NCBI GenBank assembly: GCA_014379075.1
Contig: JACMMN010000243.1
Coordinates: forward strand, 1 to 9,426
Source: Pyrinomonadaceae bacterium
GTDB lineage: Bacteria; Acidobacteriota; Blastocatellia; Pyrinomonadales; Pyrinomonadaceae
Length of the DNA: 9,426 nucleotides
Reading direction: 5' to 3'
The notes under the pieces were generated by a model, which did not search any database, was not told the origin of the DNA, and worked only from the letters and a program-made list of their open reading frames with translations. The position numbers were made by a program, and so were the translations under genes. Of this stretch, positions 1 to 6,474 are shown piece by piece (within the stretch, counting starts at the first letter, position 1; each line of letters begins with the position of its first letter).

Positions 1-1127
1 ACCTTGTGATGATGGAAGAATTCGTGGCCATGCGAAAGGATATGACCGGAAAGGTGACGGTCACGCTTCGCGATGCGGTGCCGACGCTCGATCTCCGCGT
101 AAATCTCGTCAAAAAACAGACGGGCGCGCACAACGTCATCGGCATTCTCGAAGGCACCGATCCGGTGCTGAAAAACGAAGCCATCGCCATCGGAGCCCAT
201 TACGACCACCTCGGCCGCGGCGGTCGCGGAAGCCTCGATGTAAATTCAAAGGAAATTCATCACGGTGCCGACGACAATGCGTCAGGAACCTCGGCGATTC
301 TCGAAGTCGCCCGCCAATTCGCAAGGGAAAAGAAAAACAAGCGGACAATTATCTTCATTGCATTCAGCGGCGAGGAAGAAGGATTGCTCGGCTCGAACTT
401 TTATGTGAATAATCCTGTCTTTCCAATTGAAAATACAGTTGCGATGATAAATCTCGATATGGTCGGGAGATTGAAGGATAACAAGCTGACAATTGGCGGA
501 GTTGGAACCGCAAAAGATTGGAACGAGACGTTGAAACGCCGAAACGAGGTAATGTTCGATACGGTCGACGGTTACGGCGCAGGCCCAAAATTTAACCTGC
601 AGCTCAATGAAGACGGTTTCGGGCCATCAGATCATTCCTCATTCTATGGCAAAAAAATTCCCGTCCTCTTCTTATTTACCGGCACACACGAAAATTATCA
701 CAAGCCGTCCGACACCGCCGACAAGGTCAATTACTCGGGTCTGACTCAAATCACAAACTTCGTCGGAGGCATAGTTAAAACAATTGATCAAAATCCGCTA
801 CAACCGACATACACAGTCGCAAAATCTTCCGGCACAATGGGCCGCACCGGTTTCAGCGTCACGCTCGGAACGGTGCCGAATTATGCCGATTCGACCGACG
901 GCCTGCTTCTCGACGGCGTCCGCGACAATTCGCCCGCTGCCAAAGCCGGGATCAAGGCCGGAGACAAGATCGTGAAACTTGCGGGAAAGGAGGTTAGAAA
1001 TGTTTCCGATTACACTTTTATTCTTGGCGAAATGAAGGCCGGACAAGAATACGAGGTTTTGGTAATCCGAGGGACGGAAAGAGTATTGCTGAAAATCGTC
1101 CCGGCTGCGGCTGCCAAAAGGCCGTAA
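1..1127 (+). CDS. M28 family metallopeptidase with C-terminal PDZ domain (5' partial)
   Basis: Zinc-dependent aminopeptidase-type enzyme of the M28 family, probably exported (the signal peptide would lie outside the window). Counting from the GTG at 6, the di-zinc site is complete: H65 and D67 in AHYDHLG, D90 in GADDNASG, the E123/E124 pair in SGEEEGLLGS, D151 in INLDMVGR and H232 in ENYHKPSDT. A PDZ domain follows at about residues 280-366, with the core AAKAGIKAGDKIVKLAGKEV; in related peptidases it serves substrate recognition or regulation. The reading frame is open to the left edge and the first 40 residues look like the end of a PA-type insert or linker, so the GTG/ATG/ATG cluster at 6-14 is unlikely to be the true start. 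It ends with TAA at 1125-1127. The natural substrate cannot be told from the sequence. Confidence 0.93.
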   Translation, partial: LVMMEEFVAMRKDMTGKVTVTLRDAVPTLDLRVNLVKKQTGAHNVIGILEGTDPVLKNEAIAIGAHYDHLGRGGRGSLDVNSKEIHHGADDNASGTSAILEVARQFAREKKNKRTIIFIAFSGEEEGLLGSNFYVNNPVFPIENTVAMINLDMVGRLKDNKLTIGGVGTAKDWNETLKRRNEVMFDTVDGYGAGPKFNLQLNEDGFGPSDHSSFYGKKIPVLFLFTGTHENYHKPSDTADKVNYSGLTQITNFVGGIVKTIDQNPLQPTYTVAKSSGTMGRTGFSVTLGTVPNYADSTDGLLLDGVRDNSPAAKAGIKAGDKIVKLAGKEVRNVSDYTFILGEMKAGQEYEVLVIRGTERVLLKIVPAAAAKRP

Positions 1128-1237
1128 GGAACAGGCGGAAGCCGATTTATTTGAAAAGATCCTCAAATGAGCCTTTTTATATAAATGGCAGGTTGAAGTC
1201 GGAAAAAAATATTAGCAATCGGTAAGCCCATCCCAAT

Positions 1238-2092
1238 ATGTCTTCCATAAATTTCTGCAAGTTTCACGGGTTCGGAAACGACTATATCGTTATTGAAAAT
1301 GAACAGATCCCACCCGATTCGTCACTGACTGAACTGGCTGTGAAGATCTGTCATCGCAATACGGGTGTCGGCTCAGACGGGATTGCTGTGATAGCAAAAC
1401 TCGACGGAGAGGAAGCCGATTATTTTTGCGAAATAATTAATCCCGATGGCAGCATCGCCGGTTTTTCAGGGAACGGGACGCGCTGTGCGGTCGCTTATCT
1501 ATATTACAAGGGGCTGTGGTCGCAACACGATATGCGGCTGCAAACTCGCAGCGGATTGAAGAATTACTCCCTGATCGAACGAATCGCGGAAGGCCATTAT
1601 TGGTTCGAGGCGGAGATCGGCAAGCCGAAATTTGCCAGTAACGAAGTGCCTGTACGCTCGGAAACAAGGCTTGAATCCGTGATCGACCGTGCAATCCCCG
1701 TCGCGAACATGTTCGTAAAGATCGCTGCCGTCAACGTCGGGAACCCGGTGGTTTGTACATTCGTCGACGAATTCGATTTCGATTGGCGAAGCCTCGGAAG
1801 GGAAATGGAAGTTCACGAGGCTTTTCCCGAAAAAGCTAACGTAGTCTTTGTAAAGGTTCTCGATCGTGAAAATATCGAAATACGGATTTGGGAACGCGGT
1901 GCCGGCGAAACGTCGTCGTCCGGAACGTGTTCGAGCGGAGCGGCCGTTTTGAGCGCATTCACCGGACGGACGGAAAGAACCGTCTCCGTGCTGACCGAAG
2001 GCGGAACGACGGAAGTTTTCTGGCGGAACGATGACGAAATATTGATCACGGGACGTGCCGATCTAGCATACTGCGGCGAATGGCCCGCATAG
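1238..2092 (+). CDS. dapF: Diaminopimelate epimerase (variant active site)
   Basis: Converts LL- to meso-diaminopimelate, for lysine synthesis and peptidoglycan cross-linking, in the cytoplasm. The 284 aa length is normal for DapF. The two-lobed fold is marked by FHGFGNDYIVIE (9-20), NTGVGSDG (41-48), INPDGSIAGFSGNGTRC (67-83), VNVGNPVV (165-172) and WERGAGET (218-225). The first catalytic cysteine, C83, is present. The second lobe is unusual: the usual GET-x-x-C-G-T-G reads GET-S-S-S-G-T-C, so serine 228 stands where the second catalytic cysteine belongs, and a cysteine (C231) replaces the following glycine. The usual His of GNPH is Val171. The ATG at 1238 is chosen because the conserved N-terminus begins seven residues later. 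No clear Shine-Dalgarno precedes it. It stands alone: 110 bp after the peptidase gene and followed by a strong hairpin. It could instead be a DapF-like isomerase with another substrate. Confidence 0.88.
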   Translation: MSSINFCKFHGFGNDYIVIENEQIPPDSSLTELAVKICHRNTGVGSDGIAVIAKLDGEEADYFCEIINPDGSIAGFSGNGTRCAVAYLYYKGLWSQHDMRLQTRSGLKNYSLIERIAEGHYWFEAEIGKPKFASNEVPVRSETRLESVIDRAIPVANMFVKIAAVNVGNPVVCTFVDEFDFDWRSLGREMEVHEAFPEKANVVFVKVLDRENIEIRIWERGAGETSSSGTCSSGAAVLSAFTGRTERTVSVLTEGGTTEVFWRNDDEILITGRADLAYCGEWPA

Positions 2093-2119
2093 CAAGGTAC
2101 GGTGGAAAGCGGAAGATTG

Positions 2120-2179
2120 TGCCCGCGAAAAGACGCGAAATAAAGAATTTCTTCTTGTTTTCGCGTCTTTTCGCGGGCA
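2120..2179. terminator. Long perfect inverted repeat, probable bidirectional terminator
   Basis: The left arm (2120-2140) and right arm (2159-2179) are perfect 21-nt reverse complements around an 18-nt loop. The arm begins TGCCCGCGAAAAGACG and contains two near-copies of the step CGCGAAA. It lies between the convergent ends of dapF (+) and the SRPBCC gene (-), where a terminator for both is expected. The A/T-rich side of the arms gives only short T runs and there is no long T tract after the stem, so termination in the classical way is not certain. It may also be a copy of a dispersed intergenic repeat. Confidence 0.7.
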
Positions 2180-2205
2180 ATTCTTATAAATGGCAATCCA
2201 GATAA

Positions 2206-2664
2206 TCAACCGCCCGCAAGAATCTCCGTAACGGCTTTTTGCCGGTAATCGAAAATATATTCAAGTTCGCGGCGAATCAGAAAATGGGCGATATCGCCGA
2301 GCGGTTCGAGCGGCAGGCGATATCGAACTTCATCTTCGATCAAAGTTTTGTTCGCACTGATCTCCGTAAAAGTATGGCGGTGTATCCATTGCCTGTACGG
2401 CCCGCGAAGCTGCCGATCAACGAATTCGAACGGCGGATTCCACACGGATATTTCTGTCCTCCATTTCACCGCGAAACCGCGCATTCGCAGTGTGTAATCG
2501 ATCAAGGCACCTTCACCGATTTTGATCGGCTGGGGCGTAATGATGTGAAATTTCAGCTCCGGCGGCGTTATTCGTTCGAGATTTACGGCATCGGCAAAGA
2601 AATCGAAAACCTCCGAGATCGGGCGTTCGAGTGCGAGTTTTCGCTTGAGTTTGTATTCAGCCAT
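2206..2664 (-). CDS. SRPBCC-fold ligand-binding protein (polyketide cyclase/dehydrase-like)
   Basis: A 152 aa single-domain protein of the START/SRPBCC superfamily, which forms a deep hydrophobic pocket for lipids or other small ligands. Recognisable stretches are RPISEVFDFFADAVNLERIT (14-33), ITPPELKFHIITP (32-44), a central strand set ending GPYRQWIHRHTF (88-99), and the C-terminal helix with PLEPLGDIAHFLIRREL and IFDYRQKAV. This pattern matches the cytoplasmic subgroup often found with, or fused to, NAD-dependent epimerase-like proteins, but no such partner is seen here. There is no signal peptide or membrane segment. It starts at the ATG complementary to 2662-2664, 34 bp after the stop of the upstream secreted protein gene, so the two may be cotranscribed. 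No Shine-Dalgarno is visible. Ligand and role are unknown. Confidence 0.8.
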   Translation of the reverse strand: MAEYKLKRKLALERPISEVFDFFADAVNLERITPPELKFHIITPQPIKIGEGALIDYTLRMRGFAVKWRTEISVWNPPFEFVDRQLRGPYRQWIHRHTFTEISANKTLIEDEVRYRLPLEPLGDIAHFLIRRELEYIFDYRQKAVTEILAGG

Positions 2665-2698
2665 GCAGATTTATTCGGCCGCATGCTGGTTTTAGATG

Positions 2699-3235
2699 CT
2701 ATTTTCCACTTTTCAAATATTTTTTCGGGATCAGGTTATCGGGCGTTTCGGCCTGCCAATATATTGTAATTATCCACCAACGCTTGCCGTCATTCAGCAA
2801 TTGAAAACTATTGATGCCGCGCATGAAGGGTGTTTTATCTGAAAGGCTGCGGAAGGCTTCGTAGGTAGAAAATGCGTGTGTGATATTGCCATAGCTTTCA
2901 GTGTGACGGGCTTTTTCGCGCTCATGGAAACCTTCCTTGGCGAAGACAGGTTCGACACGCTTTATGTAGTCTTCGGGCGAGAATGAAGTCGCCCGTACGA
3001 CATTTGTTTGCGGATTCTTGCCGGTCGGGATCATCCGCGCGTCCTTGTGAAAAAGGGTGCGAAACCTGTCCCAGTCACGCGCTTTCCCGGCGTCGCCCGA
3101 GATAACGTCATATACGGCTTTCATTATCGCATCGACGGATGAAACATCCGCCGGATCGGCTTCTTTTACGGTTTGAGCCGCAGCGGTTTGGACGACAAAA
3201 AGAATTAATAAAAGAGACACGAATTTTATTTTCAT
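2699..3235 (-). CDS. Secreted NTF2-like (SnoaL-like) protein of unknown function
   Basis: A 178 aa protein with a clear Sec signal peptide (K-rich start, hydrophobic 4-16, probable cleavage after AAA at about residue 20). The mature part resembles NTF2-like/SnoaL-type cone folds: VDAIMKAVYDVISG (34-47), RDWDRFRTLFHKDARMIP (53-70), then a strand-rich C-terminal half with SYGNITHAFSTYEA and WWIITIYWQAE, where a strand of bulky aromatics closes the domain. Members of this superfamily include ketosteroid-isomerase-like enzymes, but no catalytic residues can be assigned here. It is the first gene of a possible two-gene (-) unit with the SRPBCC gene. The start ATG at 3233-3235 gives the signal peptide directly. 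It is divergent from rlmN across a 96-bp gap. Family assignment is from motif recognition only. Confidence 0.75.
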   Translation of the reverse strand: MKIKFVSLLLILFVVQTAAAQTVKEADPADVSSVDAIMKAVYDVISGDAGKARDWDRFRTLFHKDARMIPTGKNPQTNVVRATSFSPEDYIKRVEPVFAKEGFHEREKARHTESYGNITHAFSTYEAFRSLSDKTPFMRGINSFQLLNDGKRWWIITIYWQAETPDNLIPKKYLKSGK

Positions 3236-3331
3236 ATGGCGTTTTTACGTTTAAAGGAATACGAGGGTTTCATCTGTCGGAAATGCTTGGCCAACCAGCA
3301 TCGGTGCCGTTATACAGCATTTTGAGTTAAA

Positions 3332-4411
3332 ATGGTATTTATGGCTGAAAAGCTTCATTTAACCGGGTGTTTGCCCGAAGAACTTGCGGCATTTTTCGTG
3401 GAGATCGGTGAGCCGAAATACCGTGCAATGCAAGTCTTCAAAGGACTTCACGAGCGCCGTCTGCACGATTTCGAGGAAATGACCGATCTGCCTAAGGCAC
3501 TTCGCGCAAAATTGCAGGAGACGGCGACGTGTTCAATATTGACCGTCGAATCCAGATACATTTCCGAGGACGGAACGCGCCGATATTTGATGACTACGCA
3601 TGATGGCTTTCCGGTCGAAACTGTTTATATCCCGACTGAAAGCCGCGACACTATCTGTTTTTCGTCGCAATCCGGGTGCCCGTTGAAGTGCGATTTTTGT
3701 CTTACAGCGAAACTCGGATTGCTTAGGAATCTAACCGCCGGCGAGATCGTCGAACAAATAATCCTGGTTCTAAACGATGTTTATGGCGTCGGTGTGGAAA
3801 CGCCGCACGGCACGAATCTGGTCGCGATGGGCGCGGGCGAACCTTTTCTAAATTTCGAAAATCTGATCAAGGCGCTCGAAATAATGTCGAACGAGGAAGG
3901 CCTTTTCATCGTCCCAAACCGCGTCACAGTTTCGACCGCCGGGATCGTTCCGAAGATCTACGAACTGGCAGCGATCGAAAGGCGGCCGCATCTTGCCATA
4001 TCTCTTTCCGCCCCGGACAATGAACTTCGCGACCGGCTGATGCCGATAAATAAACGCTGGAACATCGACGAAGTAATGAAGGCCGCAAAGGTATTCGAAA
4101 AATCGCTGAAACGCGGAGAGCGGTTCACATTCGAATACGTACAGCTCGGGGGCGTTAATGATTCGGACGAACATGCCTACGAATTGGCCGATTTAGTGAA
4201 CAGGTACAAATTGAACCGGGTGAAGATAAATCTGATCCCGCACAACCCGGCGGAACAGCTCGATTATCATCCGCCCGATAATTTTCAAGTTGACAGGTTC
4301 AAGGAAATCCTGGAATCGAGCGGTGTGTCGGCCTATGTCCGGCGTCCACGCGGTCGCGATATATATGCGGCCTGCGGCCAGCTTGCGGCAAAGCAGGAGC
4401 GGAATGAATAG
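3332..4411 (+). CDS. rlmN: Dual-specificity 23S rRNA/tRNA adenine-C2 methyltransferase
   Basis: Radical-SAM methyltransferase that methylates C2 of A2503 in 23S rRNA and, in E. coli, A37 of some tRNAs; it acts in the cytoplasm during ribosome and tRNA maturation. The 359 aa length is typical. The radical-SAM cluster motif CPLKCDFC places the three iron-sulfur ligands at C116, C120 and C123. Other family marks are RNLTAGEIVEQI (132-143), MGAGEPFLN (166-174), VSTAGIVPKI (200-209), LAISLSAPDN (221-230), EYVQLGGVNDS (268-278), KINLIPHNP (298-306) and RGRDIYAACGQL (340-351). C348 in the last motif is the cysteine that carries the transient methyl group, so the enzyme looks active. The start is either ATG 3332 or ATG 3341 (MAEKLHL); neither has a Shine-Dalgarno. 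It opens a (+) run of three genes. Cfr is a close relative, but the housekeeping context favours RlmN. Confidence 0.95.
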   Translation: MVFMAEKLHLTGCLPEELAAFFVEIGEPKYRAMQVFKGLHERRLHDFEEMTDLPKALRAKLQETATCSILTVESRYISEDGTRRYLMTTHDGFPVETVYIPTESRDTICFSSQSGCPLKCDFCLTAKLGLLRNLTAGEIVEQIILVLNDVYGVGVETPHGTNLVAMGAGEPFLNFENLIKALEIMSNEEGLFIVPNRVTVSTAGIVPKIYELAAIERRPHLAISLSAPDNELRDRLMPINKRWNIDEVMKAAKVFEKSLKRGERFTFEYVQLGGVNDSDEHAYELADLVNRYKLNRVKINLIPHNPAEQLDYHPPDNFQVDRFKEILESSGVSAYVRRPRGRDIYAACGQLAAKQERNE

Positions 4412-4459
4412 GTAGGCAGCGGCAGTTTGCGGTAGGCAGGAAAAAAACGGCTATCTGCC
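4411..4459. repeat. Short direct repeat after rlmN
   Basis: GGTAGGCAG occurs at 4411-4419 (its first base is the last base of the rlmN stop codon) and again at 4431-4439, a 20-bp period. A complementary CTGCC at 4455-4459 could pair with the GGCAG of the second copy across an A-rich loop, but the stem would be only 5 bp. This fills most of the 60-bp gap before the next gene. I see no convincing terminator or promoter in it. Confidence 0.4.
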
Positions 4460-4471
4460 AAATACAATCTT

Positions 4472-4990
4472 ATGGAACTTCTCATCCCCGGCCTTATTCT
4501 GGTTGCATTGATGGTTTACGCATCGACCAAGATAAAAAAGAATGCCGCGAAAGCTTTCGAAAGCGAATTTATTGAAACGGGAGAGTTTTCGATCACGAAA
4601 CCAGAAGGCTTTCTGCACCCGTTGAACGACGATTCGGAATACGCATTTGAGGCTTATTCGAAAGAATTCGGACAGGATCAGGCAGAGCAGCACCGACAGG
4701 CAAAGGTCGAACTGTTCGTTTTCAACGACGCGAATTTTGACGATCAGCGTGATGAAATTAGCCGCGAAGTAACAACTATAGTTTCGGAAAAATTCGAAGA
4801 AACCAACTCCGGCAAGGCCTTATTCATCCAAGCTGAACGCGAAGACGGAAACGCTGCCGTTGTATCGTTTTATAAAGTGGTCGCCCGAAATAACAGAATT
4901 TATACGCTGCGTGTTTCCGTTCTGCCGGAATATTACGACGCATATTTGGATAGAATAAATGAGATGCTCGATAGTTTTGAGTTGAAATAG
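4472..4990 (+). CDS. Membrane-anchored protein of unknown function
   Basis: A 172 aa protein I do not recognise as a named family. Residues 3-18 (LLIPGLILVALMVYAS) form one N-terminal membrane segment, followed by a basic stretch (KIKKNAAK), which by the positive-inside rule may keep the soluble domain in the cytoplasm. The soluble part starts with GEFSITKPEGFLHPLND (37-53), continues with a charged, acidic region, then alternating strands (KALFIQAERED, AAVVSFYKVVARNNRIYTLRVSV) and ends in a helix, YDAYLDRINEMLDSFELK. That strand-turn-strand-final-helix layout recalls small mixed alpha/beta domains that assist folding or lipoprotein handling, but this is a guess. It has no cysteines. It sits 60 bp after rlmN and 34 bp before the DsbD-alpha-like gene on the same strand, so it may belong to one transcript. 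Its start codon has no Shine-Dalgarno. Confidence 0.8.
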   Translation: MELLIPGLILVALMVYASTKIKKNAAKAFESEFIETGEFSITKPEGFLHPLNDDSEYAFEAYSKEFGQDQAEQHRQAKVELFVFNDANFDDQRDEISREVTTIVSEKFEETNSGKALFIQAEREDGNAAVVSFYKVVARNNRIYTLRVSVLPEYYDAYLDRINEMLDSFELK

Positions 4991-5011
4991 AAGCATCCAA
5001 TCGATTGTTAT
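4982..5011 (+). promoter_or_regulatory. Possible sigma-70-type promoter before the DsbD-alpha-like gene
   Basis: TTGAAA at 4982-4987 (five of six matches to the -35 consensus) is followed after 18 bp by TGTTAT at 5006-5011 (four of six to the -10 consensus). Transcription would begin near 5018, giving a leader of about 7 nt before the ATG at 5025. The -35 box overlaps the end of the preceding gene. Such matches arise often by chance, so this is weak. Confidence 0.2.
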
Positions 5012-5024
5012 CAGGTCATAAAAT

Positions 5025-5498
5025 ATGAAAATTTCGAATTTTATTGCAATTTTATCGGTTGCTCTGTGTATGTTATTAGCCGCTGCAAATAACTCCAGCG
5101 CACAGACAGTCAGCGGATCCATCGCAAACGGAACCGTTGCTCGCGGCTCGGCGGCGAAGGGGACGATCGTTTTGAATATTCCCGGCGGGCTGCACGTCAA
5201 TTCAAACCGGCCGAATAACCAGTATTCAATTGCGACAACTGCAAAAATAAGCGGGGCCGGACTTCGAGCGGCTCGCGTTTCGTTTCCACGCGGGAAAAAC
5301 CGCAAGTTTCAGTTTTCCGAGAACACGATAAATGTCTACGAGGGACGCGTATCGTTTCCGTTTACCGTGACCGTTCCGGCGAATTTTAAGGGAAATATTG
5401 TGCGTCTGCGTGCTGTTGTACGGTATCAGGCCTGCACCGATGAGGTTTGCTACCCGCCGAAATCCAAGGAAATTACTTTGACGGCAAAAGTGCGGTAA
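5025..5498 (+). CDS. Secreted stand-alone DsbD N-terminal (alpha) domain-like protein
   Basis: A 157 aa protein with a signal peptide (hydrophobic 6-21, likely cleavage near SSAQ at about residue 27), so it is periplasmic or secreted. The mature part reads as the immunoglobulin-like N-terminal domain of DsbD: GGLHVNSNRPNNQY (54-67), then strands to the diagnostic YQACTDEVCYPPKS (134-147). C137 and C142 match the redox cysteine pair of the E. coli alpha domain, although the spacing is one residue shorter. In DsbD this domain passes electrons from the membrane part to DsbC, DsbG or CcmG. Here neither the eight-helix membrane domain nor the thioredoxin-like C-terminal domain follows, because the gene ends with TAA at 5498. 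It probably needs a partner such as CcdA encoded elsewhere. AGGT about 10 nt before the ATG is the best Shine-Dalgarno-like site in the window. Confidence 0.82.
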   Translation: MKISNFIAILSVALCMLLAAANNSSAQTVSGSIANGTVARGSAAKGTIVLNIPGGLHVNSNRPNNQYSIATTAKISGAGLRAARVSFPRGKNRKFQFSENTINVYEGRVSFPFTVTVPANFKGNIVRLRAVVRYQACTDEVCYPPKSKEITLTAKVR

Positions 5499-5506
5499 TA
5501 CTTCCT

Positions 5507-5612
5507 GTCAGAACCACCTGCGTTACGAATTCTAGCCGAGTATCAAGATTGGGACCGAGGTATGTTTTTTTAGGCGGCGGCCATACCACCCGCTAACGCA
5601 GGCGGTTCTGAC
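5507..5612. repeat. REP-like inverted repeat pair (BIME-like)
   Basis: GTCAGAACCACCTGCGTTA at 5507-5525 is repeated in inverse orientation at 5594-5612 with one mismatch in 19 positions. Read on the (-) strand, the right-hand copy continues into a hairpin of its own (5606 to 5585): a 9-bp stem with two G-U pairs around a GTTA loop. The left copy has only the first half of that hairpin. A shorter inner pair, GGTATG at 5559-5564 and CATACC at 5582-5587, lies between them. A short conserved foot (GTCAG) followed by a compact imperfect palindrome, with two units head-to-head between genes, is the architecture of REP/BIME elements mobilised by RAYT transposases. No RAYT gene is in the window. Confidence 0.65.
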
Positions 5613-6474
5613 CCAAACCGATAACGGACATTAATCTTCCGGTCTTTCCGTTCAGCTCCTTTTCAACGCGATAAGAGAAAAACAGATCGGTCCGCTCCAT
5701 CGTGCAGAATGGGGCCGTGAAGATATTTGCTTCGGAAACTCCGGCGCCTAAAAGCTGGTCTTTGTTCGCCAGATGAAGGTCGATCAGGGCGTGTCCGGCG
5801 CGCGTGGGCGTGAAAAATTTTCCACTTGTGGAAAAGTTATCGTTAAACGCATCGATCACGTCCTGCCCGATCTCATAACTCTTGCAGCTCGCGGCCGGGC
5901 CGATCGCACAAACAAGGTCAGCCGGGTTCGTGCCGAATGCATTCTTCATCTCTTCGATCGTTTTTGCCGCGATCGACAGCACTGTTCCGCGCCAACCTGC
6001 GTGAACCGCGGCAAAGGTCTTATTTACCGGATCACCGAGTAAAACCGGAACGCAGTCTGCCGTTTTGACACCTACGAGCAGATTCGGAACTTTTGATATC
6101 AGGGCGTCGAATTTTTCTTCGGAGTTTGCAGCGTCTTTAATCGTTTCAACAAATTTCACCCCGTCGCCGTGAACCTGCCACACCGTTGCAAGATCAAAAC
6201 CTGCGTCGAAAACATTCAGAAAACGCCGCCGGTTTTCGTAAATATTTGCGCGGGTATCCTCGTCAAACCCGGCGAGATTTAGATCGCTTTCAGGCAGTGG
6301 CGATACGCCGCCGAGCCGTGTAGAGAACCCGTTTACAAACCCCGCATCCTCGAGGCGACGACAGACGAGTACTTTTACGTCATCGCGTTCTCGCCAATAG
6401 AAGCCGCTGTCTGATAAAGTTTCATCAGAAATAACCGACCGCTGATTTATGATCTTATCCATCGGAACCGACAT
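5593..6474 (-). CDS. pgeF: Peptidoglycan editing factor / multicopper-type laccase-domain protein
   Basis: Member of the YfiH/PgeF (DUF152) family. Characterised members have purine nucleoside phosphorylase and adenosine deaminase activity, and E. coli YfiH prevents wrong incorporation of serine into peptidoglycan precursors. The zinc ligands are present: H102 in WQVHGDGV, C141 in KTADCVPVLL and H158 in VHAGWRG, with C-to-H spacing of 17 as in E. coli. Also seen are AIGPAASCKSYEIG (190-203), IDLHLANKDQL (231-241), TDLFFSYR (262-269) and TGRLMSVIGLG (278-288). The 293 aa length is slightly long, partly from about 30 residues ahead of the conserved core. The start is M1 (6474) or M5 (6462); both lie inside acpS. 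The last codons and the TAG stop fall in the REP-like repeat. No Shine-Dalgarno is visible. Confidence 0.9.
   Translation of the reverse strand: MSVPMDKIINQRSVISDETLSDSGFYWRERDDVKVLVCRRLEDAGFVNGFSTRLGGVSPLPESDLNLAGFDEDTRANIYENRRRFLNVFDAGFDLATVWQVHGDGVKFVETIKDAANSEEKFDALISKVPNLLVGVKTADCVPVLLGDPVNKTFAAVHAGWRGTVLSIAAKTIEEMKNAFGTNPADLVCAIGPAASCKSYEIGQDVIDAFNDNFSTSGKFFTPTRAGHALIDLHLANKDQLLGAGVSEANIFTAPFCTMERTDLFFSYRVEKELNGKTGRLMSVIGLGQNRLR

Noticed and set aside
798..1166. 122-codon open frame on the - strand
   Set aside because: Antisense to the PDZ part of the peptidase; no sign of a real protein.
1160..1178. CTCA/TGAG mini-stem followed by five T after the peptidase gene
   Set aside because: A 4-bp stem with a two-base loop is not a credible terminator.
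1181..2195. Shared 10-mer ATAAATGGCA at 1181 and 2186, both in intergenic gaps
   Set aside because: Many identical 10-mers are expected by chance in a sequence this long, and the flanks differ.
2239..2769. 176-codon open frame on the + strand
   Set aside because: It lies antisense to the SRPBCC gene, whose protein matches a known family; the + frame product has no recognisable motifs and no start signal.
3287..3316. Promoter-like TTGGCC, 18 bp, TATACA before rlmN
   Set aside because: Both boxes match only four of six consensus bases. The rlmN promoter probably lies in this 96-bp divergent gap, but this site is not strong enough to call.
3139..3330. 63-codon open frame on the + strand before rlmN
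   Set aside because: It overlaps the signal-peptide region of the NTF2-like gene on the other strand and has no protein-like features.
4820..5305. 161-codon open frame on the - strand
   Set aside because: Antisense to two better supported + genes (the membrane-anchored protein and the DsbD-alpha-like protein); no family motifs.
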